64,000 bases of DNA from positions 310,001 through 374,000 of the forward strand of contig JAFFSR010000307.1 in NCBI GenBank assembly GCA_017163975.1. The letters run 5' to 3'. Numbering within the stretch: position 1 is the stretch's first letter; the number at the start of each line of letters is the position of its first letter. This stretch comes from Anastatus disparis. Its lineage: Eukaryota > Arthropoda > Insecta > Hymenoptera > Eupelmidae. A program made the position numbers and the translations under genes. Of this stretch, positions 1 to 9,190 are shown piece after piece. Below the pieces are notes generated by a model. That model did no database searches. It was not told the DNA's origin and saw only the letters and a program-made list of their open reading frames with translations.

Positions 1-609
1 GAGAAATAGGGCAGACCTTTTTCACTGCCCACTGTGCGTTTTCTTTAACGTCGCATGAAAATTTATCTGCTTTTAGAAGAGAAGGAAAGAGATGACCTTT
101 ATCTCAATGCATTACACTACGAGTGCATTCTCTTTTGAGTCATATGCATGAAAATAATGGATTATATAACCTATAGGGTATAATAAATAAGCAAAACTAT
201 AAATTTGCCTTCTAATATATATATATATTTTTTTTAAGTCACTTTGTTATGCCCCGTCTTTTCTTTTTTTAAAGAAAATCTTTTTTTTTGAGAAGAAGAT
301 TTATTAAAAGGGTCAGCTACCTGTTCTCTTGTTTCTTTTTAGATAAAGAAATATTTAGCAAAAGGGTCAGTCATATTCTTTTTTCATGGTTTAAAAAAAG
401 GAATGTATGCTCGAAGAAGATATGCGAGACCCACCTCTGTAAAACAGAAAATCTTTTTCTTTTAAAAAATATTTTTTTGTCTCAGGTGTGTGTCAGTTTT
501 CTTAAGGAAAATCAGCTTTTTGTAGGTTGTCGAAAATTTGAAGAACGAAATTTTTTTTTCAAGTAAAAGTTATTTATTGAAAGGGTCTTTTCTTTAAAAA
601 TCATTTTTT
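1..609. other. A+T-rich DNA, no gene
   Basis: Poly-T and poly-A runs dominate. A motif like aaaagggtcag recurs near 308, 360 and 575, and related sequence (tctcaggtgtgtgt) reappears near 1924, so this is probably degenerate transposon DNA. The only open frame (288-566) lacks an ATG at its start and shows no recognisable domain, so I do not call a gene. Confidence 0.5.
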
Positions 610-1064
610 CGTAACAAGTGTGTGTGTGTGTGGGAAAAAAGTTATCCTGCATGTGCATTTATTATAAGATTTACGAGAACCTTTTTTGTGAAAAGGAGAA
701 TTCCTTTCCTTCAATCTTTAGACCGCCAAGATTTGGAAAAAATGATAAGTCGATTTTCCGTATAGAAAAGTGTTCTGTGGCCTACTAGGTTAAAAACTAT
801 TTTTTTTTCGTAACAAGTGTGTGTGTGTGTGAGAAAAAATGTTATCTTGCAGGTGCATTTATTACAAGATTTACGAAAACCTTTTTTGTAAAAAGGAGAA
901 TTCCTTTTCTTTAACCTTCAGACCGCCGGGATTTTGAGAAAATGAAAAGTCGATTTTCCCAATAGAAAAGTGTTTTGAGGCCTACTAGGTTAAAAACTAT
1001 TTTTTTTTTTCGTAACAAGTATGTGTGTGTGAGAAAAAAAGTTATATTGCAGGTGCATTTATTT
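610..1064. repeat. ~200-bp tandem repeat, about 2.3 copies
   Basis: The phrase cgtaacaagtgtgtgtg followed by a gttatcytgcaggtgcattt block starts at 610, 809 and 1011, giving spacings of 199 and 202 bp. Copies 1 and 2 share a further ~140 bp, including aaaaggagaattcctt and gaccgcc. Copy 3 breaks off near 1064. Confidence 0.85.
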
Positions 1065-1124
1065 TTTCTTTGAATTTACTAAGAAAAAAATTAAGAAAGC
1101 TTGATCTTTCTCAGGTTTTTAAAA

Positions 1125-1523
1125 GTATTCTTAAGAGCAGGACGGATTCGCTGTCCTTGTCTAATTGGCATTTTTGTTATTTACTCAAGTATTAATCGGT
1201 GTATCGGCAAATTGAAGGTTAAGCGCAATAGATATTATTATTACAAATATTTATGCACAAGAAAAAAAAAATCTATCGCTTTGTTTTTGAGAAAAGTAAG
1301 GAACGCGAAAATATTATAAACATAATCTTTTACTTCGGCGTTCCTTACTTTTCTCAAAAACAAATCGGTAGATTTTTTTTTCTTGTGCATAGATATTCAT
1401 AATAATAATATCTATTGCGATCAACCTTTATTTTGAAGATACACCGATTAATACTTGAGTAAATAACAAACAACTCAATTGTTACTCGGTCGTTATCAGG
1501 TTCTACTCCGGCCTGCCGTTAAG
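1125..1523. mobile_element. Foldback (long inverted repeat) element, copy 1
   Basis: The left arm (about 1125-1310) is repeated in reverse complement at about 1330-1523. It covers the TTAAGA...GGACGGATTCGCTGTCC tip, the ttatttactcaagtattaatcgg block, the poly-A block and gagaaaagtaaggaacg. The two arms nearly meet, so the element can fold into one long hairpin. No protein is encoded. The same terminal module occurs at 35563-41013 and, more diverged, at 56302-56850. Confidence 0.85.
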
Positions 1524-1731
1524 AAAAATAGTACATTATTGACCAAGGATGCATACTGATCATTCTCGGTGAGTGCGAACTTCTGGGGCCGAGCGTAGCG
1601 AGGCCTCGAAAGTTGCACGAGCTAGGATGATCAATATGCATCCATGGTCTAATATACTATTTTTTTGTCCTGAGGCCGAGACATTTAAAGTTTTTCCGTA
1701 GGACGCAAAATGGTCATTTTGCGGCCTAGGA
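1524..1731. repeat. Nested palindromes (hairpin element)
   Basis: An inverted repeat joins about 1524-1586 (aatagtacattattgacc, ggatgcatactgatcat) to about 1606-1668 in reverse complement. Directly after it a second inverted repeat joins ttgtcctgaggcc (about 1668) to ggcctaggacaa (about 1728), with a near-palindrome cgcaaaatgg/tcattttgcg at its centre. This is a small non-coding foldback. The 1732-2059 stretch that follows shows no gene. Confidence 0.7.
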
Positions 1732-2059
1732 CAAAAAATATATTTATTAAAGGGATCAATTATTTTCCAAGAAGAATTGCTTATTTTAGGAAATATATAC
1801 ATGACTTCCCTCTTAAAAATGCACCCCCTTTTTTTAAATTTGTTAGTCACAGGTCTATGTATGTTTTTGAGAAAAAAAACGATATTTATGGCAAGGGTCA
1901 GTTCCACGACGATAAAAATTAAAATCTCAGGTGTGTACAAAACTAATGAAGGATGGACTAAATTTTCTCTAATGGAGGTGACAAATTTTTTAGAAAAAAT
2001 TTTCACCAATCGTAGGATTTTCACGGAAAACATTGTAAAATAAGTATGCTAATTTTCTG

Positions 2060-2095
2060 TATAAATACCTCGTTCCAAGCCACATTTCGTCAGTT
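2060..2095 (+). promoter_or_regulatory. Arthropod core promoter: TATA box plus initiator
   Basis: TATAAATA at 2060-2067 is followed by TCAGTT at 2090-2095. The initiator A (2092) lies 32 bp after the first T of the TATA box. That is the classical spacing for RNA polymerase II promoters in arthropods, whose initiator is TCAGT. An ATG follows at 2168, giving a putative 5' UTR of about 76 nt. Confidence 0.6.
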
Positions 2096-2167
2096 CAAGG
2101 ATCATCTTCAACTTTTCCTAACTACAGAAAAAGATTTCGAAGATCAACTTAAAAGAAAATAGAAAAA

Positions 2168-2627
2168 ATGACTCAAGACAAAATTGAAAATATTAAAGCA
2201 GTTCAAGACTGCATTTTTTTTTAAATTTGACATATAATTTTATTTAATATTATATTCTTATTTTTGTTTACAGATGATTCTGAAAACAAGAGAAATCGCC
2301 ATGAAGATAAATCGGTTCCCTCTACCTCTTCTGGATATAGAGCAATGGAACCAATACCATCAACCTCCTCGGGGGGTCAAGAATTTGAGCAATCAACACC
2401 GTCTACTTCAAAAGGTAGATTATTCAAAATGAATAAGTAAATAAATAAATAAATAAATAAAACAATCGTATTATTTCATTTTTTCAATTTTACTTTATAG
2501 GAAGCAAAAGAGAAGAAAAAGTTCAGCAAGAAAAAAAAACAACTTCAGCACGGGAGTGGACGAAAAAAGTTGGCCGACAGCTCGCTGAAAAAAATAAGAA
2601 TTCGGCTACTACCAGTGCGTCATCATG
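2168..2627 (+). CDS. Candidate small spliced gene, Ser/Thr-rich basic protein
   Basis: I do not recognise the product. The reading starts MTQDKIENIKAV at 2168. A strong acceptor (tttttgtttacag) opens a second block at about 2273 that reads as a Ser/Thr/Pro-rich segment with two PSTSSG repeats. That block ends at a possible AAAG|GTAGAT donor near 2416. After a second acceptor (tttactttatag, ending 2500) the frame continues as a Lys/Glu-rich segment and stops at TGA 2625-2627. The context supports a gene: core promoter upstream, poly-A signals (AATAAA) around 2860-2875. Against it, I cannot find a canonical GT donor after the first exon, so exon 1 may be wrong or the gene broken. It could equally be a remnant transposon ORF. 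Confidence 0.35.
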
Positions 2628-2634
2628 AGCAGAT

Positions 2635-2712
2635 CGACATTCGACTACAGCGTGCACGCCATCAACAGCAGACCGACATTCGACTACAGCGTGCACACCA
2701 TCAGCAGCTGTC
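2635..2712. repeat. 39-bp tandem duplication
   Basis: cgacattcgactacagcgtg recurs at 2635 and 2674, a 39-bp period (13 codons). It lies just after the stop of the candidate gene and opens an otherwise meaningless reverse-strand frame. Confidence 0.75.
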
Positions 2713-2713
2713 C

Positions 2714-3066
2714 GACCTCGTATGCGCGAGGATATAATTATACGCAAGGATATAACTATAATAGAATAGTTATATTTAAAACTTTATATTTTAGTATTTA
2801 GTTTTAATGCATACTTATATTTATATATTTGTAATGAATATCTATTAGGATTTTTCAAAAAATAAAATAAAATAATAAGGAATAATTTAATTCTTCTTTT
2901 TTTTCCTTAAACTCATATTCCTCCTTTCCAATTTCTTTACAATAAATAACTCATAACTCTTAATTTTATAGATGATTGAATACATTAATATAATAAATAT
3001 GAAAATTGAACAGTCAAGTTAATAAAATAATAATAAAATAAAATAAAGTGTAAATAATACATACAA
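2714..3066. other. A+T-rich spacer with poly-A signals
   Basis: Several AATAAA motifs (2860-2875) could end the 2.1-kb transcript. Otherwise this is low-complexity A+T sequence without open frames, up to the outer inverted repeat that begins at 3067. Confidence 0.5.
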
Positions 3067-3920
3067 AGGGTCTAGCCGGGTAAGATAGGTGAATTGGCCC
3101 CAGAAGCAGAGAGAAAAACTGATATAGCCATTATATTCTATATAAAAAAATATACCTCTATACAAATTTTCAGCCTTCTAAACCTAAACCTAACCTCAAA
3201 AACGAAATTTTTCATTTTTTGAGTCTCTTAGCTCTATCTTCGTCAATTTTTAAGCTAGAATACTCTTTTTTTTTAAATTTAGGTTTTTTGAAGCCCTATA
3301 ATAAGTCTCTGATGATTTTTTTGTAGGTGCAAAATTCAAAATTTCTAGAGACGTTTGAAAATTTTTTCTTGAGATATTTTGAAAACTAAGATAGACGACA
3401 CTTTGGAAAAAATATATAATATTTATTTATGCACCAAAAGTATGTAAAAATTTTTTCAGATCTTTAAAAGTGGTGGAACAACGTCAAAAAGGAGAAAACC
3501 GGTTTTTTTTGCGTATTTTTGCCTATACACGGCCTAGCCCACGTATCTTACACTTCCGTTTGCAATATTTTTGAGTGAAATTTTATTTTTCAAGACACTC
3601 TGGGCTGTAATATATCGAGATTAACTCGGAATTTTCCAATTTTCACGTTAAGGTGCTCCCAGAGACCTTAAAAACCCATTATACTAATAAAAAAAATGTC
3701 CCGCAAGGTGAAACTCGTATCATAATTCATAAAACTATGCATATATTCTTCTACAGTACATCTAAATATATATAACTCAATACTATAATCAGAAATATAC
3801 AGATATACTGAATGTATTGTTTCAGATTATCACTAAAACACGACCTAACGGGAGCAATCATCCTAATTCTTCCCAGTACGCCCGAACTCATGTGTACTGC
3901 ATTTCTATTTACAGAAACAG
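3067..3920 (+). repeat. Left long terminal inverted repeat
   Basis: The repeat starts AGGGTCTAGCCGGGTAAG and ends atttctatttacagaaacag. Every stretch I compared (for example ggtgaattggccccagaag, ccttctaaacctaaaccta and ggagcaatcatcctaattct) has a near-identical partner in 23935-24786 on the other strand, with scattered substitutions. Confidence 0.85.
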
Positions 3921-4550
3921 ATAGTAGATATAGGATAAATCAGCTGGTAGCTGCACAAATCTAGTTTAGAATAAGTTTTTTTTATTGAAATAATACTTAT
4001 ATCAAATATTATTTTATTGCTATCTTTTAAAGATACTTGTTATCTTTAAAGTGCACGACATGGTAATTTAGAGCGCCCTTCCAGGGTGTGATCAGCCAAA
4101 TTTTTACATCCATCGTGCTAATAGTCCACCCAACAGTATTGAAAAGTTAATACTTTATAATTTAAAAAATTAATTGATACTATCTATTTTATATACTTTA
4201 ATTATTCAAATTATTTTTTGTTTTGGAATTAATGAAATTTCATCATTTTTATGCTATTTAAAAGATGGAAATTTCATTCTGTATGTAGAATTTCAGAAAG
4301 CATATATTATTATATTGAATCATGCATAATAAGTAGGTACGATGAAAATTAAGTACAACTTGAAACTTGAGTATCGTTACTTGAGTATCAGCTGTTACTT
4401 TATTTTTTTATATGAAATATAAAAGCACACAGATATGATAGTCGTCGGTAAAGATGTCATACTCAATTAAAGTAACAGCTTATAATCAAGTAACGATACT
4501 TAAATTCCAAGTGATACTCAATACTCAAGTCACGACTATTAATTCGAACC
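3921..4550. other. A+T-rich interior with a short hairpin
   Basis: There is no gene. An inverted repeat joins about 4362-4400 (gagtatcgttacttgagtat, cagctgttactttat) to about 4467-4503 (aaagtaacagct, caagtaacgatact). The frame 4454-4660 runs through this hairpin and into the neighbouring foldback arm and is not a credible gene. Confidence 0.6.
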
Positions 4551-6217
4551 TTAAGGTTGTATGGGCTATACAGTCTGTGTCAAAAGTTAGTTTTTTCGAA
4601 AATCGTCTATATTTTTCAGTTGAAAGTAATTATTCAATTTTTAGTTCAGTAACTTATTAGATAATATTCAAACAATCATTTTAAACTTTGTTTCGTTTAA
4701 ATATTGTGATGTATAAAACATCACAAGTATGCGTATATTTGTATTTTTTAAGTTTAAGCGAGTAGAATTTAAAGTTTAATAATTAAATTTTAAGGGATAA
4801 AACTAAGAACTGTTTTTATGTTTATAAAAGATTTTACTTAAATCATCATAAGGATTAAATAAAAAGTAGTTTTATATGTGCTAAGCTTAAAGATAAAAAA
4901 AAAAAAAAAAAAAGAGAGAACAAGGTTAAGGATTTCAAATTTAATATTAGTTTCTTATTAACACTACACTCTTTGACGTTAAGATTCTTGTTTTTTTTTA
5001 AGTTAAACTATTAATTTTAGATTTATTATTAATTAAAAGATGTCTTATGGAGCCTTAAGGTTAATATTATTTAAATAACACTGCACTTCTTTTTAAATTC
5101 TTATAAAGGACGCGTACACTATTATTATGTAATTACTAATTAAATTACATTACACTTTGTATTATTTACGTTGAGATGAAGGTAAACACTCGCTGAGTAA
5201 AATAAAACATTAGAATTCACTTATATTTTAAATAGGAGACCCGTTAAATTAAATCTTTTCTTCTACTTGGTTAGGGGGAAAATTTTAAATATAAATAAAG
5301 AACGCGTATACTGCGATTAAGCTTTGGCTTTCTTTAACCAAGTTAAGATTTAATAATTAGATTTAAGTTAAGTGAATTGTATAAAAGGAGGATTGAGATA
5401 ACCGAGGGGAAAAACCTGTAAGAAAAAAATAAGCATTAGAGATTAAAAAAAAAAAAAAAAGTAATTGATGAATTGATAGGATTAAAGTTAGATATGATAA
5501 AAAGAAATTAAAAAAGAGTACCACTTACAAGAAACAAACAGGAGGAGATTAATGCAAGCCAGAGAAAGGAAATCAAGGCCACAAGAAGCAAAGTAAAGAG
5601 CTCAGTAGCCTGCATCGACAAAGTAAGATTAACTCAAGCCAGCAACAGCCTAGATTGATCCTTGGACGAAGAGTATGTGATAGGTCGTCTGAAGAGACAC
5701 ACTAAGAGTCACAACCATCCTCAGAGAAGCCCAGAGAGACCAAAGACCTAGAAATAACACGAGATCATGAGTATGTAACACCAACACTCAAGAGTAAAAG
5801 ATAGGTTAGGGCGTTGCGATAGCCTCAACCTCGCGCACACGGACGACGCACACAAAGACAGCGACCAATCTCGGAGTAGTTAGCAACACGGATGCTAACT
5901 ACAACATTAAAAAGAAATCAAAACACCGTCCTCGATTGGAAATCACGAGGAGTCGAAGACGAACGGTGACAAGAAGTAAACAACGACGCGGCGTAGCAGA
6001 AACTGTCATGGCGACGGCATAAGAGCAAGAAGGATAGATGGAACAGACGACTTCAGGCTATACACACAAGAGGAACAAAGATGAATAGAGAATGCTATGT
6101 AGGGGAACACGTACTTGAAACATATAGAGAGATAGTACACTACATAAAATCTAATGAGTACGAGAAAGTATAGAGGAAATGTACATAGATATAGATATGC
6201 ATATGTGTATGTGTATG

Positions 6218-6223
<6 letters not shown>

Positions 6224-6251
<28 letters not shown>
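6224..6251. repeat. (TA)n microsatellite inside the 5' LTR
   Basis: Uninterrupted TA repeat follows a tgtatgtatatgta lead-in. The same tract in the 3' LTR (19206-19245) is longer, so it has changed length since insertion. Confidence 0.9.
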
Positions 6252-6929
6252 CTCATATATATTCATACGTATAATCAGAGATTCCAATACCGCGCCATGT
6301 AGTTGTATGTGTATATGTAAGGTCGACCAATGAGGAACAGCTATGAGTAGAAATATTCGAGAATCGATGTTTCTACTACTTGAAGCAAGATAGCAGCCTC
6401 GAATATGATAGGAAACATTAAGAGAGTGATAAAGATGGAAGATCCGCGACCAAGAGTCGATCAAGTTATCGATAGCGACTCATAACTAAAGAAATCAAAT
6501 CAGAGACTAAGACGCGACGATAAAGAAGGATAGAAAATAGGCAGTAGCTAAGTGTGACAAAGAGAGACAACAGGACGAAAGAGAATATAATTTCCTTCTT
6601 CTTCAAACAGATCACTCTTGATTTAGCAGCCATCGAGTGCACTCGAGAATAGAAAAGAAAGTCTACCTATTTATCTTTAAATTGAATTAAAGAGAGGATT
6701 GGAGAAAAAGGAGTAACAAAAGGAGAGATTTGAGCAGCGAAGCCGTGAGATCGTACCATCAAGGAAAGGAAAGAGAAGTCAAACTACGGTGAAAACCTCC
6801 AGAGGCGACGACTCGGCGACCGATCCTCTACTGGGCCACCATTGTTTTCGACCATACGATTTCCTCCTTGTCGACCAGCTCTACGTTCTTCTTCGTTGCA
6901 TCATTGAAGAAAATCTTCAGCAAGCGACC

Positions 6930-7747
6930 GTAAGTGGAACTCTGCCAACGGGTTAGCAAGTAAGAATTAGTAAAATTATCTTTTCTGTTGGTTTTTCCCG
7001 TCATTTCTTTCAATTCTCCTTAAGAGATATAATTCTGCGTTGTTAGTAATATAATAGTGATTTATTGATTGCGACCGCGAACAAATTAAAATTAAAATCA
7101 GTGCGGGTTAGTGGAAATATAAAGGAAGATATAAAAAACGAAAATTAAGTGAAAATCATAAGAAAAGAGAAAGCCACGTGTAAAGGCGCTTTATTCGGCG
7201 ACGCGACGCCATTTTGTGTTGTAAATTAAATGAGAAGTTCTTAAGATTTCAAGTTAATTAAATCTACTTTTATTAAATTTTGATTGTGAATCTGAGTATT
7301 AAAAAAAAAAAATAGTGACGCGGCGGCCATTGCGAAATTGTGCGAGCGAGATAGCTATACGTTAGCTATTAAATAAAATCTAAAGTTCTTGATTATTTGA
7401 TACGGAGTAGTGCGAGCGATATTAAAATTTTATTGAATTGTGAATTGTAATTTGTTAGGTTGTGCGACTGCGCGGCAGGAAAATCGGGCGACGCGTAATT
7501 TAATTGACAAATAATTATTCTTTGTACGGTGTTAACCTAAAAAGTGATTAAATCAATTGCACGTGTAGTAGAATTATAAATTCTTGATTTCCCGCACACG
7601 CGCACAGCCTAATTATAATCGAGCAATTAGAGCAGCGTTTCTTTTTTTTTTGTAATCTATAATGAAGTTTATTAATTGATAATATAAGAAGTTAAAATCC
7701 AAGTTAAGTAGAGAGTCAACTACTTATTTTCCCTTTCCCCTTTTCAG
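6930..7747 (+). promoter_or_regulatory. Possible LTR-internal intron (splice signals)
   Basis: GTAAGT at 6930-6935 matches the donor consensus. A long pyrimidine tract ending TTTTCAG at 7741-7747 (ttttccctttccccttttcag) is a strong acceptor. Together they would define an 818-bp 5'-UTR intron, leaving a short exon 7748-8082 before the next donor at 8083. The 3' LTR copy has GTAAGC at the matching donor. No transcript evidence is available. Confidence 0.35.
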
Positions 7748-8079
7748 GATAAAGATTAATTTAAAGAAAATTAATTATATTATTTATTTTTCTTAAATGA
7801 TTAGAGTTATTTAATATCAATAGTTTTTTTTTTCTTTATCATACAAATTAAAAATTAAATTGCTTCTATATAGTTAAACAGTGTAAATTTTAACTTCCTA
7901 ATTTTTCTTTTAAATCATAAATTATATTGAGATTTTTTGGACCACTCCGATCGTTATAGAACCAGCCTACAACCCGAGGTAGGCCAGTAAGTATTGACCC
8001 CCTCTGCAGTTGCTCTACACAGCTAGCTGAGCAGGGTTCACTGGCGCTCAATTGAAAATAATTATAAATTTTGTGAACC

Positions 8080-8088
8080 CAGGTAAGT
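8080..8088 (+). promoter_or_regulatory. Candidate splice donor CAG|GTAAGT near the LTR end
   Basis: A perfect donor consensus sits 50 bp before the end of the 5' LTR (cut after 8082). It is in the position retroviruses use to make subgenomic env messages, and the matching acceptor is at 15880, directly before ORF3. Inference from sequence only. Confidence 0.45.
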
Positions 8089-8141
8089 TCGTGGCTTCGG
8101 GGATTCACTCGGAGGTCCAGGGAATTTGCCACGTAACAAAC

Positions 8142-8159
8142 TGGCGCCCAACGTGGGGC
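8142..8159 (+). other. Primer-binding site, tRNA-Lys(CTT)
   Basis: TGGCGCCCAACGTGGGGC starts three bases after the LTR end. It is complementary to the 3' end of insect tRNA-Lys(CTT), including its CCA tail. This primes minus-strand DNA synthesis. Confidence 0.9.
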
Positions 8160-9190
8160 TATTAAATACGAAATTACGTGGTTTGACGCGACGCGATTTT
8201 GAGGTTAGGTTCGAAAAATTTTCAAATTTCGTGATTTTTGCGTAAAGAAAACCAACAGAAGACCTGTGCTCAGTGTTTGATAACGATTTAGCTTCGTGTT
8301 TAAATTCATATTTAAAATTGCTTCATAAATTCATAGAAAATTATAAAATTAAAGTTTTAAGAGAGAGTGCAATTAATTAAAGTGGTGAGAGAAATTGCGC
8401 ATTGAGAACAGGTGTTAGCGCGTGCGTTATTTATAATTGCGAACATATTTATTGAATATTTTTAACATATATAAATATAAAATAAATAGTAATTATCTCT
8501 CTTCTGCTCATATATCTAAAAACTCAAATTGTTAAGAGATATTAGATATAGGTGCAATTGAGAAAATTGTAAATAACAAGTGTGAGCACCCATTTTGTCC
8601 CCAAAGTGAGTAGATTACAGGATAATTAGTAAAAATTCTGATTTATATTAGATATAATTATTGCAAAAATCCTGTAATTTACATAAGTAGTAGTTTTTTT
8701 TTTCTCTCTTGAAAATTCAAAAGAGGTGGTTTAAAAGTCCTGGTGTTACCCTTAGCTACATGTAATCGTTGCTACCAGTGTTATAATATATAATTTCTTT
8801 GAAAAGTCGAATTTTTTTTTGCGTTATTTCTTTCAGGAAGATATTTCAAGATAGTACTATAACTCAAGAGTGAAGAGTATTTAACATTGTAATATAAGAA
8901 AAATTTTTATATTTAAAACCTTATCCCAAAATTCCTACCTACAATTGTTTTATTTATTATATCATATTTTTATATATATATATATATATATATACATTAT
9001 TTTTTTTATCACTGGTAGCACGGTTATCCCTATTCGACCCTTAAGGCGACCAAAATTAAGATCATTGTGTGCTTTTGCTCGTGTCGTTTTCGTCTCTATT
9101 TGAAGTATCTAGAGACACAAATTAGCTCGTTAGTAACCCGTTTTTGTTCTTCTTATAATTCGGTTTTATCGTCAAGAAATTTAGAATAAA
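8160..9190 (+). other. Untranslated leader of the gypsy-like element
   Basis: About 1 kb without a long frame. It contains gacgcgacgcg at 8185, a TA microsatellite near 8970-8995 and several short A+T runs. The packaging signal would be expected here, but I cannot identify it. Confidence 0.6.

Larger units (their letters stand above)
4705..8138 (+). repeat. 5' LTR (3434 bp)
   Basis: It runs TGTGATGTATAAAACATCAC ... CCACGTAACA and is matched along its whole length by 17685-21147. Side by side I count about 25 substitutions, mostly transitions, plus length changes in the A-runs and the TA microsatellite and a 14-bp gap after position 7417. The LTR is unusually long for the group. It contains possible splice signals (donors at 6930 and 8083, acceptor ending 7747) and CGACGCG motifs. 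The reverse-strand frame 6006-6464 spans the TA microsatellite and I do not credit it. The exact U3/R/U5 limits cannot be read. Confidence 0.95.

Noticed and set aside
288..566. 92-codon frame near the window start
   Set aside because: No ATG at its start, Phe/Lys/Arg-rich because of poly-T and poly-A composition.
1560..2033. 157-codon reverse-strand frame
   Set aside because: Lies across the short palindromes at 1524-1731 and A+T-rich repeat DNA, has no domain, and an opposite-strand frame overlaps it.
2523..2747. 74-codon reverse-strand frame with a repeated Val-Asp-Gly-Val-His-Ala block
   Set aside because: The repeat is the 39-bp tandem duplication; the frame opposes the candidate gene and its promoter.
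6006..6464. 152-codon reverse-strand frame in the 5' LTR (and its 3' LTR copy 18988-19458)
   Set aside because: It runs through the TA microsatellite (Tyr-Ile and Tyr-Thr runs), changes length between LTRs and shows no domain.
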